Positions 1-6,744 of a DNA stretch of 32,958 nt are shown in pieces. Below the pieces are notes generated by a model. The model had not been told where the DNA came from and searched no databases. It saw only the letters and a list, made by a program, of their open reading frames with translations. A program made the translations under genes and the position numbers. Every line of letters begins with the position of its first letter. Position 1 is the stretch's first letter. The stretch is from Kiritimatiellia bacterium (lineage in GTDB: Bacteria > Verrucomicrobiota > Kiritimatiellia > RFP12 > UBA1067): contig JAEEOY010000132.1 in the NCBI GenBank assembly GCA_016284515.1, positions 1 through 32,958 of the forward strand. Direction: 5' to 3'.

Positions 1-252
1 GTCGGGCTCGCGAACATAATCGCGGAGAAGTCGGGCGCGGAGTGTCCGATGCCCGAGCTTCTCCAGGAGGACTTCACCGCGGAGGCGACGCGTTCGTGGC
101 TCGAGAAATGGCTGCGCGACCCGGCGGAGCGCCGGAAGGCGTCCGACGCGCTCGCGAAGGCCGTCGCGCTGCTTTCCGCGGACGGGGACGCGTATGCGAA
201 GATAGCCACCGAGATCGCTCCGTGCGCTCGTCGCAGCGAAACTTTGGTATAA
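1..252 (+). CDS. lpxB: Lipid-A-disaccharide synthase, C-terminal fragment (5' end outside window)
   Basis: Open from the first base in frame 1 to the TAA at 250-252, giving the last 83 residues of a protein that begins outside the window. The visible part reads VGLANIIAE, then PELLQEDFTAEA, then a helical, charged tail. This matches the end of LpxB, where an LPNI/LxNI segment is followed by a PELLQ motif and a helical C-terminus. LpxB joins UDP-2,3-diacylglucosamine to lipid X to make the lipid A disaccharide at the inner face of the inner membrane, so its presence implies a lipid A-bearing outer membrane. Only the tail is visible, so the family call rests on this short match; another GT-B glycosyltransferase is possible. 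The stop codon lies inside the -10 element of the next gene. Confidence 0.72.
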   Translation, partial: VGLANIIAEKSGAECPMPELLQEDFTAEATRSWLEKWLRDPAERRKASDALAKAVALLSADGDAYAKIATEIAPCARRSETLV

Positions 253-253
253 T
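245..253 (+). promoter_or_regulatory. Extended -10 promoter of the serine hydrolase gene
   Basis: TGGTATAAT, with hexamer TATAAT at 248-253. Transcription would start near 260-262, at or within two bases of the ATG at 262, so the mRNA should be leaderless or nearly so. No -35 is recognisable and no Shine-Dalgarno lies between the box and the ATG. The hexamer contains the lpxB stop codon. Confidence 0.7.
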
Positions 254-261
254 TTCCGACT

Positions 262-1755
262 ATGAAAAAGAACATACTCGTGTCCGCCGCGGCGCTAGTG
301 GCTCTCCCGGCGCTCGCTTTCCTTCAGAACGTCACCCCTGAGTCGCAGGGCATCCCCTCGTCCGCAATCGCCGACTTCATCGACGCGTGCGAACGCGAAC
401 TGGACGGCGTCCACTCGTTCGTCCTGGTGCGGCACGGCGAGATCGTGGCCGAGGGCTACTGGTCTCCGTTCTCCGCGGACCGCACGCATCTCCTCTACTC
501 CCACTCGAAGAGCTTCACCTCGACAGCGGCCGGATTTCTCGTCGACGACGGGAAGCTCGACCTCGACGAGCGAGTGGTGGACATCTTCCCGGAGCACGTA
601 ACCGAGAAGACGTCCGAGAACATCAGGCAGATCCGCGTGCGCGACCTGCTGACGATGAACGCCGGCCAGGACCAGGAGGCGGCGCGCAGCAATGTGTCCG
701 GAGACTGGGTGCGCGCCTTCATCTCGAACGACACTCCGCGCGTCCCCGGGAAGGGCTTCAGGTACGACTCATGCGCGACGCACATTGTCGCCGCGATAGT
801 GGAGCGCAAGACAGGCAAGAAGCTGATGGACTTCCTTGAGGAGCGGCTTTTCAGCAAAATCGGCATAACCGGCGCGTGGTCCAACACGAGTCCGAGCGGA
901 GTCGCCTGCGGCGGATGGGGAATGAACATGAAGACGCGCGACCTCGCGCGGTTCGGACTCCTCTACCTGAACGAGGGGCGCTGGCAGGACGAGCAGATCC
1001 TCTCGCGCGACTGGGTGCGGCTCGCGACCTCGCTCCAGACGCGCACGGACCGTTCGGGAGACGGCGACTGGAGCCAGGGGTACGGATTCCAGTTCTGGCG
1101 CTGCCGGCACAACTGCTACCGCGCGGACGGCGCCTTCGGACAGTACACGATCGTTATGCCCGACCAGGACGCGCTCATCTCAATGACCGCAGGACTCTCG
1201 GACATGGGCAAGGAGCAGGAGCTCGTCTGGCGCTATCTCCTCCCCGCGATGAAGGATGCGCCGCTTCCAGAGGACAAGGCCGCGTCCGACGCTCTCGCCG
1301 CGCGCTGCCGTGCGCTTGCCTTCCCGACCGTGAAGGGCGAGAAGAAGGGGACGGCGTGCGGACTCGGCAAGTCCTTCGCCCTCGAGGGCGAGCAGAAGCG
1401 CTTCTTCTTCAGAAAGACGGCGCTTGCTGAGAAGGGTGACGGATGGGAGATTGCGCTTGAGGGCGAGTGCGGTCCACAGCGCTTCGACGTCGGCTTCGGC
1501 AAGTGGGCCTACGGCGAGATTAAGCTCGAGCTCCAGGAGTTCGAGTCGCTCGGCACGCTTGTCGGCGTGCAGCATACAGCGGCATCTGGTGCCTGGACCG
1601 CTCCCGACACCTTTGTTGCGAAGGTCTATCTCGTCGACACGCCGGCGTGGATGCAGTTCACGTTCAAGTTCAGCGAGGACGGAACTCTTGCGTTCACCTC
1701 CAAGTTCTGGGGCTGGGGTGGCGGCGATACAAAGCTGTCCGGCAAGGCCGAATGA
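262..1755 (+). CDS. Secreted beta-lactamase-fold serine hydrolase
   Basis: A 497-aa serine hydrolase of the beta-lactamase/class C penicillin-binding-protein fold (EstB/AmpC-like, often annotated 'serine hydrolase'). An N-terminal signal peptide (about residues 1-20, MKKN then a hydrophobic run ending ALA) sends it to the periplasm or outside. The nucleophile motif SxxK is S80-H-S-K83, the second catalytic motif is the YxS/N-like Y168-D-S, and a GAFGQ segment at 290-294 sits where this family carries its HxG/KTG-equivalent strand. Residues from about 350 to 497 form an extra beta-rich C-terminal domain that I do not recognise. Substrate is not predictable: esterase, D-aminopeptidase, transpeptidase-like or beta-lactamase activities all occur in the family. 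The ATG at 262 has no Shine-Dalgarno and lies 8 bases after a -10 box, consistent with leaderless translation. Confidence 0.85.
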   Translation: MKKNILVSAAALVALPALAFLQNVTPESQGIPSSAIADFIDACERELDGVHSFVLVRHGEIVAEGYWSPFSADRTHLLYSHSKSFTSTAAGFLVDDGKLDLDERVVDIFPEHVTEKTSENIRQIRVRDLLTMNAGQDQEAARSNVSGDWVRAFISNDTPRVPGKGFRYDSCATHIVAAIVERKTGKKLMDFLEERLFSKIGITGAWSNTSPSGVACGGWGMNMKTRDLARFGLLYLNEGRWQDEQILSRDWVRLATSLQTRTDRSGDGDWSQGYGFQFWRCRHNCYRADGAFGQYTIVMPDQDALISMTAGLSDMGKEQELVWRYLLPAMKDAPLPEDKAASDALAARCRALAFPTVKGEKKGTACGLGKSFALEGEQKRFFFRKTALAEKGDGWEIALEGECGPQRFDVGFGKWAYGEIKLELQEFESLGTLVGVQHTAASGAWTAPDTFVAKVYLVDTPAWMQFTFKFSEDGTLAFTSKFWGWGGGDTKLSGKAE

Positions 1756-1766
1756 ACCGATTTTCA

Positions 1767-1786
1767 TGGCGCGTCTCGCCGCGCCA
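1767..1786. repeat. Small GC-rich palindrome after the serine hydrolase gene
   Basis: TGGCGCG (1767-1773) is inverted as CGCGCCA (1780-1786) around a 6-base loop, 11 bases after the stop at 1755. There is no U-run, so a classical intrinsic terminator is not supported. It resembles the other small GC-rich palindromes at 1810-1830, 32816-32836 and 32856-32874. Confidence 0.5.
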
Positions 1787-1809
1787 GCATGGCGGAGATG
1801 GAGGTTCGT

Positions 1810-1830
1810 GACGCGGCAAGATGCCGCGTC
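1810..1830. repeat. GACGCGGC-type palindrome (REP-like)
   Basis: GACGCGGCA (1810-1818), 3-base loop AGA, TGCCGCGTC (1822-1830): perfect 9-bp arms. The core ACGCGGC/GCCGCGT recurs at 32856-32874 in the right-hand intergenic region, suggesting a dispersed extragenic palindrome family. Confidence 0.6.
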
Positions 1831-1865
1831 TCCTTGGGTCGAGTTCGCGGTTCGGTGCCGGATTG

Positions 1866-1905
1866 CAAATTCGCCCCCCACAGCGCGGCGAATTTGTGGT
1901 AAAAT
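1866..1905 (+). promoter_or_regulatory. alaS promoter with an overlapping 10-bp inverted repeat
   Basis: The extended -10 TGGTAAAAT lies at 1897-1905 (hexamer 1900-1905), giving a leader of about 18 nt. Immediately upstream, CAAATTCGCC (1866-1875) is perfectly inverted as GGCGAATTTG (1887-1896) around 11 bases. The repeat occupies the -35 region and abuts the TG of the -10, the usual place for a repressor operator. A hairpin function is less likely because it lies upstream of the predicted transcription start. No T-box-like leader is present. Confidence 0.6.
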
Positions 1906-1929
1906 ATACATTTCAAGGAAAAAATAGCC

Positions 1930-3783
1930 ATGAAGAACCTGACTGCGGACGAACTCCGCGAAGAATACCTTAAGTTTTTTGAATCCAAGGGGCACAAGAT
2001 CATCCCCGGCGCGTCGGTCATACCCGAAAACGATCCGACGGTCCTCTTCACCACCGCGGGGATGCATCCGCTGGTGCCGTATCTGATGGGCGCGATGGAG
2101 CATCCGGCTGGAAAGCGCCTTACCGACGTGCAGAAGTGCGTCAGGACCGGCGACATCGACGAAGTCGGCGATGCAGCGCACCTCACCTTCTTCGAGATGC
2201 TCGGCAACTGGTCGCTCAACGACTACTTCAAGAAGGAGGCGATCTCCTGGTCGTTCGAGTTCCTCACCCAGCACCTCGGCTTCAAGCCCGAGCAGCTCAA
2301 CGTCACGGTGTTCCGCGGCGAGGGCAAGGAAGGCGAAGACGGCTACATCCCCGCCGATGAAGAGGCGGTCGCGATATGGAAGTCTCTCGGAATCCCCGAG
2401 GAGCGCATCTTCCGCCTGCCGCGCGAGGACAACTGGTGGGGTCCTGCGGGCACGACTGGCCCCTGCGGTCCCGACACTGAGATGTTCATCGACACCGGCA
2501 AGGAGAAGTGCGGTGAGGGCTGCCGCCCCGGCTGCCACTGCGGGAAGTACATAGAGATCTGGAACGACGTCTTCATGCAGTACAACAAGAACGAGGAGGG
2601 CAAGTTCGTCCCCCTCGGCCGCCACAACGTCGACACCGGAATGGGCGTCGAGCGCACAATCTGCATGATGAGCGGCGCGCCTACCGTCTACGACACCGAG
2701 ATCTTCGCGCCGATCATGGCGAAGATAGATGAACTTAGGTCCTTGGGCAAGGGTGCGGGAGCGCAAGAGCTCCCGTCCATTCCTGCGGAAGATGTCCTCC
2801 GCGCCCGCCGCATCATCGCCGACCACATGCGCACGGCGACGTTCATCCTCTGCGACCCGAAGGGCGGCGTTAAGCCGGGCAACGTCGGCGCAAACTACGT
2901 GCTCAGGCGTCTCATCCGCCGCGCCGTCCGCTATGCGCGCCAGCTCGGCATCGCCGAGGGCTTCACCGTGAAGCTCGCGGAGGTGATCTGCGACAAGTAC
3001 AGCCACGTCTACCCCGAGCTCAAGGTGAACCTCGACCAGTGCAGGCTTGACCTCGAGGCGGAGGAGAAGCGCTTCAACGCGACCCTGGACAAGGGCGAGG
3101 CGATGTACAAGAAGGTCGCCGAGCAGCTCAAGCTCCACGGCCAGTCACAGATCAGCGGCAAGACGGCCTTCAAGCTCTACGACACGTTCGGCTTCCCGTT
3201 CGAGATGACCGTCGAGATGGCGACGAAGGACGGACTCACCGTCGACAAGGAGGGCTTCGAGGAGGCGAACCGCAAGCACCAGGAGCTATCCCGCACGACG
3301 AGCGCGGGCTCGTTCAAGGCGGGACTCCAGGACAACAGCGTCGTCGTCACGCGCATGCACACGGCGACGCACCTCCTGCACGCCGCGCTCCACAAGGTGC
3401 TTGGTCCGACAGCGAACCAGAAGGGCTCCAACATCACTGCGGAGCGCCTGCGCTTCGACTTCACGTGGCCCGAGAAGATGACGGACGAGCAGATCGCAGA
3501 AGTTGAGAAGCTCGTCAACGGATGGATCGCCGACGCGATTCCCGTCACCAAGAAGACCACTACCGTCGAAGAGGCGAAGAACGAGGGCGCGATGGCGCTC
3601 TTCGGATCCAAGTACGGCGACCAGGTGACGCTCTACTCCATCGGGGACGTCTCGAAGGAGATCTGCTGCGGACCCCACGTCGAGAACACCAGCGAGCTCG
3701 GCAGCTTCAAGATACAGAAGGAGCAGTCGTCCTCCGCCGGCGTCCGCCGAATCAAGGCCGTAATCGGCAACATGCAGGCTTGA
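1930..3783 (+). CDS. alaS: Alanine--tRNA ligase, compact form lacking the beta-barrel and C-Ala domains
   Basis: AlaRS charges tRNA-Ala in the cytoplasm. The class II core (1 to about 250) has the FFxSKGH start, the motif around FFEMLGNWS (87-95) and the GMGVERT motif (237-243). A helical tRNA-recognition region follows (about 250-460), then an editing domain with H477xxxH481 and C579xxxH583, the zinc/editing residues that clear mischarged Ser/Gly. At 617 aa it is far shorter than the usual ~875 aa: only about 15 residues separate the helical region from the editing motif, so the ~100-residue beta-barrel is absent, and there is no C-Ala domain after residue 617. Short AlaRS of about 600 aa is known in spirochaetes such as Borrelia. 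A Cys-rich insert (C194, C198, C202, C204) precedes the YIEIWN motif and may bind metal. AAGGAA at 1915-1920 is the likely ribosome site. Confidence 0.95.
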   Translation: MKNLTADELREEYLKFFESKGHKIIPGASVIPENDPTVLFTTAGMHPLVPYLMGAMEHPAGKRLTDVQKCVRTGDIDEVGDAAHLTFFEMLGNWSLNDYFKKEAISWSFEFLTQHLGFKPEQLNVTVFRGEGKEGEDGYIPADEEAVAIWKSLGIPEERIFRLPREDNWWGPAGTTGPCGPDTEMFIDTGKEKCGEGCRPGCHCGKYIEIWNDVFMQYNKNEEGKFVPLGRHNVDTGMGVERTICMMSGAPTVYDTEIFAPIMAKIDELRSLGKGAGAQELPSIPAEDVLRARRIIADHMRTATFILCDPKGGVKPGNVGANYVLRRLIRRAVRYARQLGIAEGFTVKLAEVICDKYSHVYPELKVNLDQCRLDLEAEEKRFNATLDKGEAMYKKVAEQLKLHGQSQISGKTAFKLYDTFGFPFEMTVEMATKDGLTVDKEGFEEANRKHQELSRTTSAGSFKAGLQDNSVVVTRMHTATHLLHAALHKVLGPTANQKGSNITAERLRFDFTWPEKMTDEQIAEVEKLVNGWIADAIPVTKKTTTVEEAKNEGAMALFGSKYGDQVTLYSIGDVSKEICCGPHVENTSELGSFKIQKEQSSSAGVRRIKAVIGNMQA

Positions 3784-3820
3784 CGGCCGCATATAACTCA
3801 ACAACCAACTTATATCCGAT

Positions 3821-5779
3821 ATGAAGACAATTGGTGATCCTATTTTTGCGAAGGATGCGGGAGGAGCTCTCCTCAGCCGCATCGGCACGATCTTCTTCAG
3901 GACGCCTGGCCTCGTGACGAAGAGGGGGGTCCACGCGATGCAGCGCATGTGGTGGATCGACAGCCTCAACGCGACACGCGAGGCCGAGGGGCTCCCTCCG
4001 CTCACGGAGGCCGAGGAGAACGAGGAGCTCGCGCAGTCCGCAGACCTCATCTTCACGGACGAGTACGTTCTCATCCGTCCCGATCCCGACCGCATGGACC
4101 TTGCGTTCAAGGCGGACGAGGAGCTGCAGAAGATGGTCAACAAGCGCAAGATCCGCTTCCTCAACACCCACGCCGCGAAAGTGCGCAACGCGCTCCGCGC
4201 GCGCGGCGAGAACTGGCGCATGGCGCGCGCGCCGATCTCGCAGGACGACATGAAGCGCATCGTCGAGGACTCCCGCGTCGCCATCGACCAGAAGAACATC
4301 TACTTCTACAACCAGGCAGTCGGAACGCGCTACATCACGGCCGGCGGATACGACACCGTCTCGAAGCTCCCCGCAGACGAGTTCCGCGCCCAGATTAAGG
4401 AGACCGTTTCGCTTCTCAAGAAGCGCAACCGCATGGGACACCCCGAGGTCGACCTCTTCCCGACGACGACGCCAATCGACATCAAGAACGCGCTGAAGGC
4501 GCTTGACGTCGACGCGCTCGGAGACGCCGAGCTCAAGGCGGCGACGGACAAGATATCCCTCGACTGGCGCATGTCGCTCCCCGCGGAGCTCCGCGAGGAG
4601 TCCGTCGAGAACTTCGACTGGCGCAACGCCATGTGCGCTCTCGTTACGGCTGGGCCCAACGAGACGAACGCCTCCGACCAGGAGCTCATCCAGGGCATCT
4701 CGCCGGAGTTCTACCGCCAGATCGAGTGGCTCCCCGGCGCGCGCGTCGACCGCGGAGAGGTGATCTTCGATCCGCTGTGGGACGAGTTCAACCGCACGCA
4801 CGATCCGGAGCTCGCCGCGCTTTGCGACTTCCGCGTGCGCAACATCATCTTCGGACTGATGCGCCTCTTCAGCGACGTCGAGTTCATCAACGTGGGCCGC
4901 ATCGCCCGCTCGCTCGCGCGCCGCCCGATCGAGGGCTCTCGCCACGGCAACGTCTACGTCGTCCAGTGCAAGACCGCTGTCTCCGACGAGGTGAGGCTTT
5001 TCCTGCTTCGCTTCCAGAAGTGGGGTGTCGCCGAGCATCTCGACGAGGGCAAGGACCTCACCCAGGCGATGATCGAGGCGAACGAGTATTCGGACTACAT
5101 CCTCGACCGCCGCCTCATGTGCAGGCAGCTCGGAATGAACCTCCCCTCGCGCGTCGGCATCGCGACGTTCCCCGAGACGTACCACGGGCACAACGAGTAC
5201 AACGGCACGACGGTCCGCGCCTTTGCATACGCCCGCCACTACATCCCCGGGACAGCCTCCGACAAGATCCCGCCCGCGCGCTTCAGGAACCCCGCCTTCG
5301 CGCTCGCGTTCGCGTGGCTTATGGGACAGGCCGCCGCCTACGACCTCATCGTCGGCAGGCGCTCTACCGAGACGAAGGAGAACCTGTTCGACAAGAACTA
5401 CGAGGTGGTGCAGTTCGGGGACGACGGACTTCCCGTGCGCGTCGTAGTCACGGACCATGCAGGCAGCTTCGTCAACTACCTCCACTCGTTCGAGGATTCC
5501 GTCATCCCGTATGCGAACGTCATCAGGAGGCGCGAGAAGTTCGTGACGGACAAGACAGCCTTCGCCAACGCCTACATAACCGCCTTCGAGCGCACGCTCG
5601 CAGACGCGCAGGCGAAGTACCGCGAGCGCCGCCGCGCTTTCGAGGACCTCTTCGTGCACCGTCCGTTCGACGCCGCCGGCTCTGGCGCGTACCGCTGGGC
5701 GAAGACCCTCGAGCGCCTCGACCGGTGCGACCCCAAGGCCGTCGCGGCAGTCCTCAAGGCCGCCATCGAACTGGTCTGA
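3821..5779 (+). CDS. Unknown 652-aa cytoplasmic protein, possibly with a remote kinase-like C-terminal half
   Basis: Not a family I can name. No signal peptide or membrane segment is visible. Residues 1 to about 340 are charged and mostly helical. From about 375 the order of motifs recalls a divergent protein-kinase/HipA/PI-kinase fold: a beta-strand lysine (VYVVQCK, K384), a helix with acidic residues (E419, E422) leading into LGMNLP, a hinge-like RAFAYARHYIPG (466-477), a catalytic-loop-like GRRSTETKEN (512-521) and a metal-loop-like TDHAGSF (544-550). This is inference from motif order only. The gene is 37 bases after alaS and its TGA shares one base with the ATG of the permease (TGATG), so the two are probably translationally coupled. 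No Shine-Dalgarno is evident before the ATG. Confidence 0.8.
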   Translation: MKTIGDPIFAKDAGGALLSRIGTIFFRTPGLVTKRGVHAMQRMWWIDSLNATREAEGLPPLTEAEENEELAQSADLIFTDEYVLIRPDPDRMDLAFKADEELQKMVNKRKIRFLNTHAAKVRNALRARGENWRMARAPISQDDMKRIVEDSRVAIDQKNIYFYNQAVGTRYITAGGYDTVSKLPADEFRAQIKETVSLLKKRNRMGHPEVDLFPTTTPIDIKNALKALDVDALGDAELKAATDKISLDWRMSLPAELREESVENFDWRNAMCALVTAGPNETNASDQELIQGISPEFYRQIEWLPGARVDRGEVIFDPLWDEFNRTHDPELAALCDFRVRNIIFGLMRLFSDVEFINVGRIARSLARRPIEGSRHGNVYVVQCKTAVSDEVRLFLLRFQKWGVAEHLDEGKDLTQAMIEANEYSDYILDRRLMCRQLGMNLPSRVGIATFPETYHGHNEYNGTTVRAFAYARHYIPGTASDKIPPARFRNPAFALAFAWLMGQAAAYDLIVGRRSTETKENLFDKNYEVVQFGDDGLPVRVVVTDHAGSFVNYLHSFEDSVIPYANVIRRREKFVTDKTAFANAYITAFERTLADAQAKYRERRRAFEDLFVHRPFDAAGSGAYRWAKTLERLDRCDPKAVAAVLKAAIELV

Positions 5780-6714
5780 TGCTCCGCTACGCGCTGAGGA
5801 GGATCGCCGAGGTGATTCCGACCACGGTCGGAATCCTCCTCCTCACTTTCGCGCTCTTCAACGTCGTCGGAGGCTCCCCGGCGGAGGCGATTCTCGGCAA
5901 GAACGCCTCCGCGGAGTCCATCGCGGCGTTCAACAGGAAGTACGGATACGACAGGCCGCTCGTCTTCGCCCGCGACAGCCAGTTCGTCCGCTTCGTCACC
6001 AGCTTCGCGAAGGGCGACTTCGGCTACTCCGTGGAGATGAAGGAGCCTGTCGCTGACGTTCTCGCGCGGGGCGTCGGACCCAGCCTTTCGCTCACAGTGC
6101 CGATTCTCGTCGGCGGCACTCTACTCGGGCTTCTGCTCGCGATGCTCGCGGCCGCGTGGCGAGGGCGAATCGTCGACAAGGCGATACTCTTCGGCTCGAC
6201 GATACTCATGAGCGTCAACTACGTCGTGTGGGTTCTCGCGGGGCAGTTCCTGCTCTCGTACAAGGCGGGGCTCTTTCCCATATGGGGCTACCGCGGCTGG
6301 TTCTACCTCGCGCTTCCCGTGATGATCGGCATCGTCTCCTCGCTTGGCGTCGACGTCAGGTTCTTCCGCACCGCGATCCTCGACGAGATATACAGACCCT
6401 ACGTCCTCACCGCGCGCGCGAAGGGGCTGCCGCGTTGGACTATTCTCACGCGCCATGTTCTCCGCAACGCGCTTGTTCCGATCGTCACCTACGTCTCGCT
6501 TTCCATCCCCTATCTCTTCACGGGCTCGCTTCTCCTCGAGTCCTTCTTCGGCATCCCCGGACTCGGGTCGGTGTCGCTTAACGCCATACATTCCGCCGAC
6601 ATGGCGGTGGTGCGCACGATGGTCGTCCTAGGAGCGCTTCTGTACCAGTTCGTAAACCTCGTCACGGACCTCGCATATGCGGCGCTCGACCCTCGGGTGC
6701 GCATGCGCGGATAG
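5779..6714 (+). CDS. ABC transporter permease, DppB/OppB family
   Basis: A 311-aa inner-membrane permease of the peptide/nickel importer class (DppB/OppB type, binding-protein-dependent component 1). It begins MLRYALRRIAE with the first membrane helix at about 10-30, has the typical extracytoplasmic segment with GDFGYS, then five more helices. The cytoplasmic EAA-type loop is visible around AILDEIYRPYVLTARAKG, which contacts the ABC ATPase. The end ALDPRVRMRG is typical of the family. The ATG at 5779 overlaps the stop of the upstream gene. No second permease, ATPase or substrate-binding protein is encoded nearby, so its partners must be elsewhere. The reading frame stays open far upstream, but family length and the overlap decide the start. 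Confidence 0.9.
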   Translation: MLRYALRRIAEVIPTTVGILLLTFALFNVVGGSPAEAILGKNASAESIAAFNRKYGYDRPLVFARDSQFVRFVTSFAKGDFGYSVEMKEPVADVLARGVGPSLSLTVPILVGGTLLGLLLAMLAAAWRGRIVDKAILFGSTILMSVNYVVWVLAGQFLLSYKAGLFPIWGYRGWFYLALPVMIGIVSSLGVDVRFFRTAILDEIYRPYVLTARAKGLPRWTILTRHVLRNALVPIVTYVSLSIPYLFTGSLLLESFFGIPGLGSVSLNAIHSADMAVVRTMVVLGALLYQFVNLVTDLAYAALDPRVRMRG

Positions 6715-6744
6715 TCCGTGGCGTCAAAGCGCAGTAAAAACGAT

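Noticed and set aside
1756-1929. Possible T-box or other tRNA-sensing leader upstream of alaS
   Set aside because: The predicted leader is only about 18 nt and has no T-box sequence; the inverted repeat lies upstream of the start of transcription.
1180-3138. Long antisense reading frame opposite the serine hydrolase and alaS
   Set aside because: Opposite two well-supported genes; its translation is a Glu/Leu/Arg/Val-rich composition typical of antisense frames in GC-rich DNA, with no family motif.
3752-5659. Long antisense frame opposite the 652-aa gene
   Set aside because: Same antisense composition, no start signal or domain; the plus-strand gene has proper spacing and coupling to its neighbours.
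4633-5778. In-frame upstream extension of the permease gene
   Set aside because: Arg-rich shadow inside the 652-aa gene; permease family length and the TGATG junction place the start at 5779.
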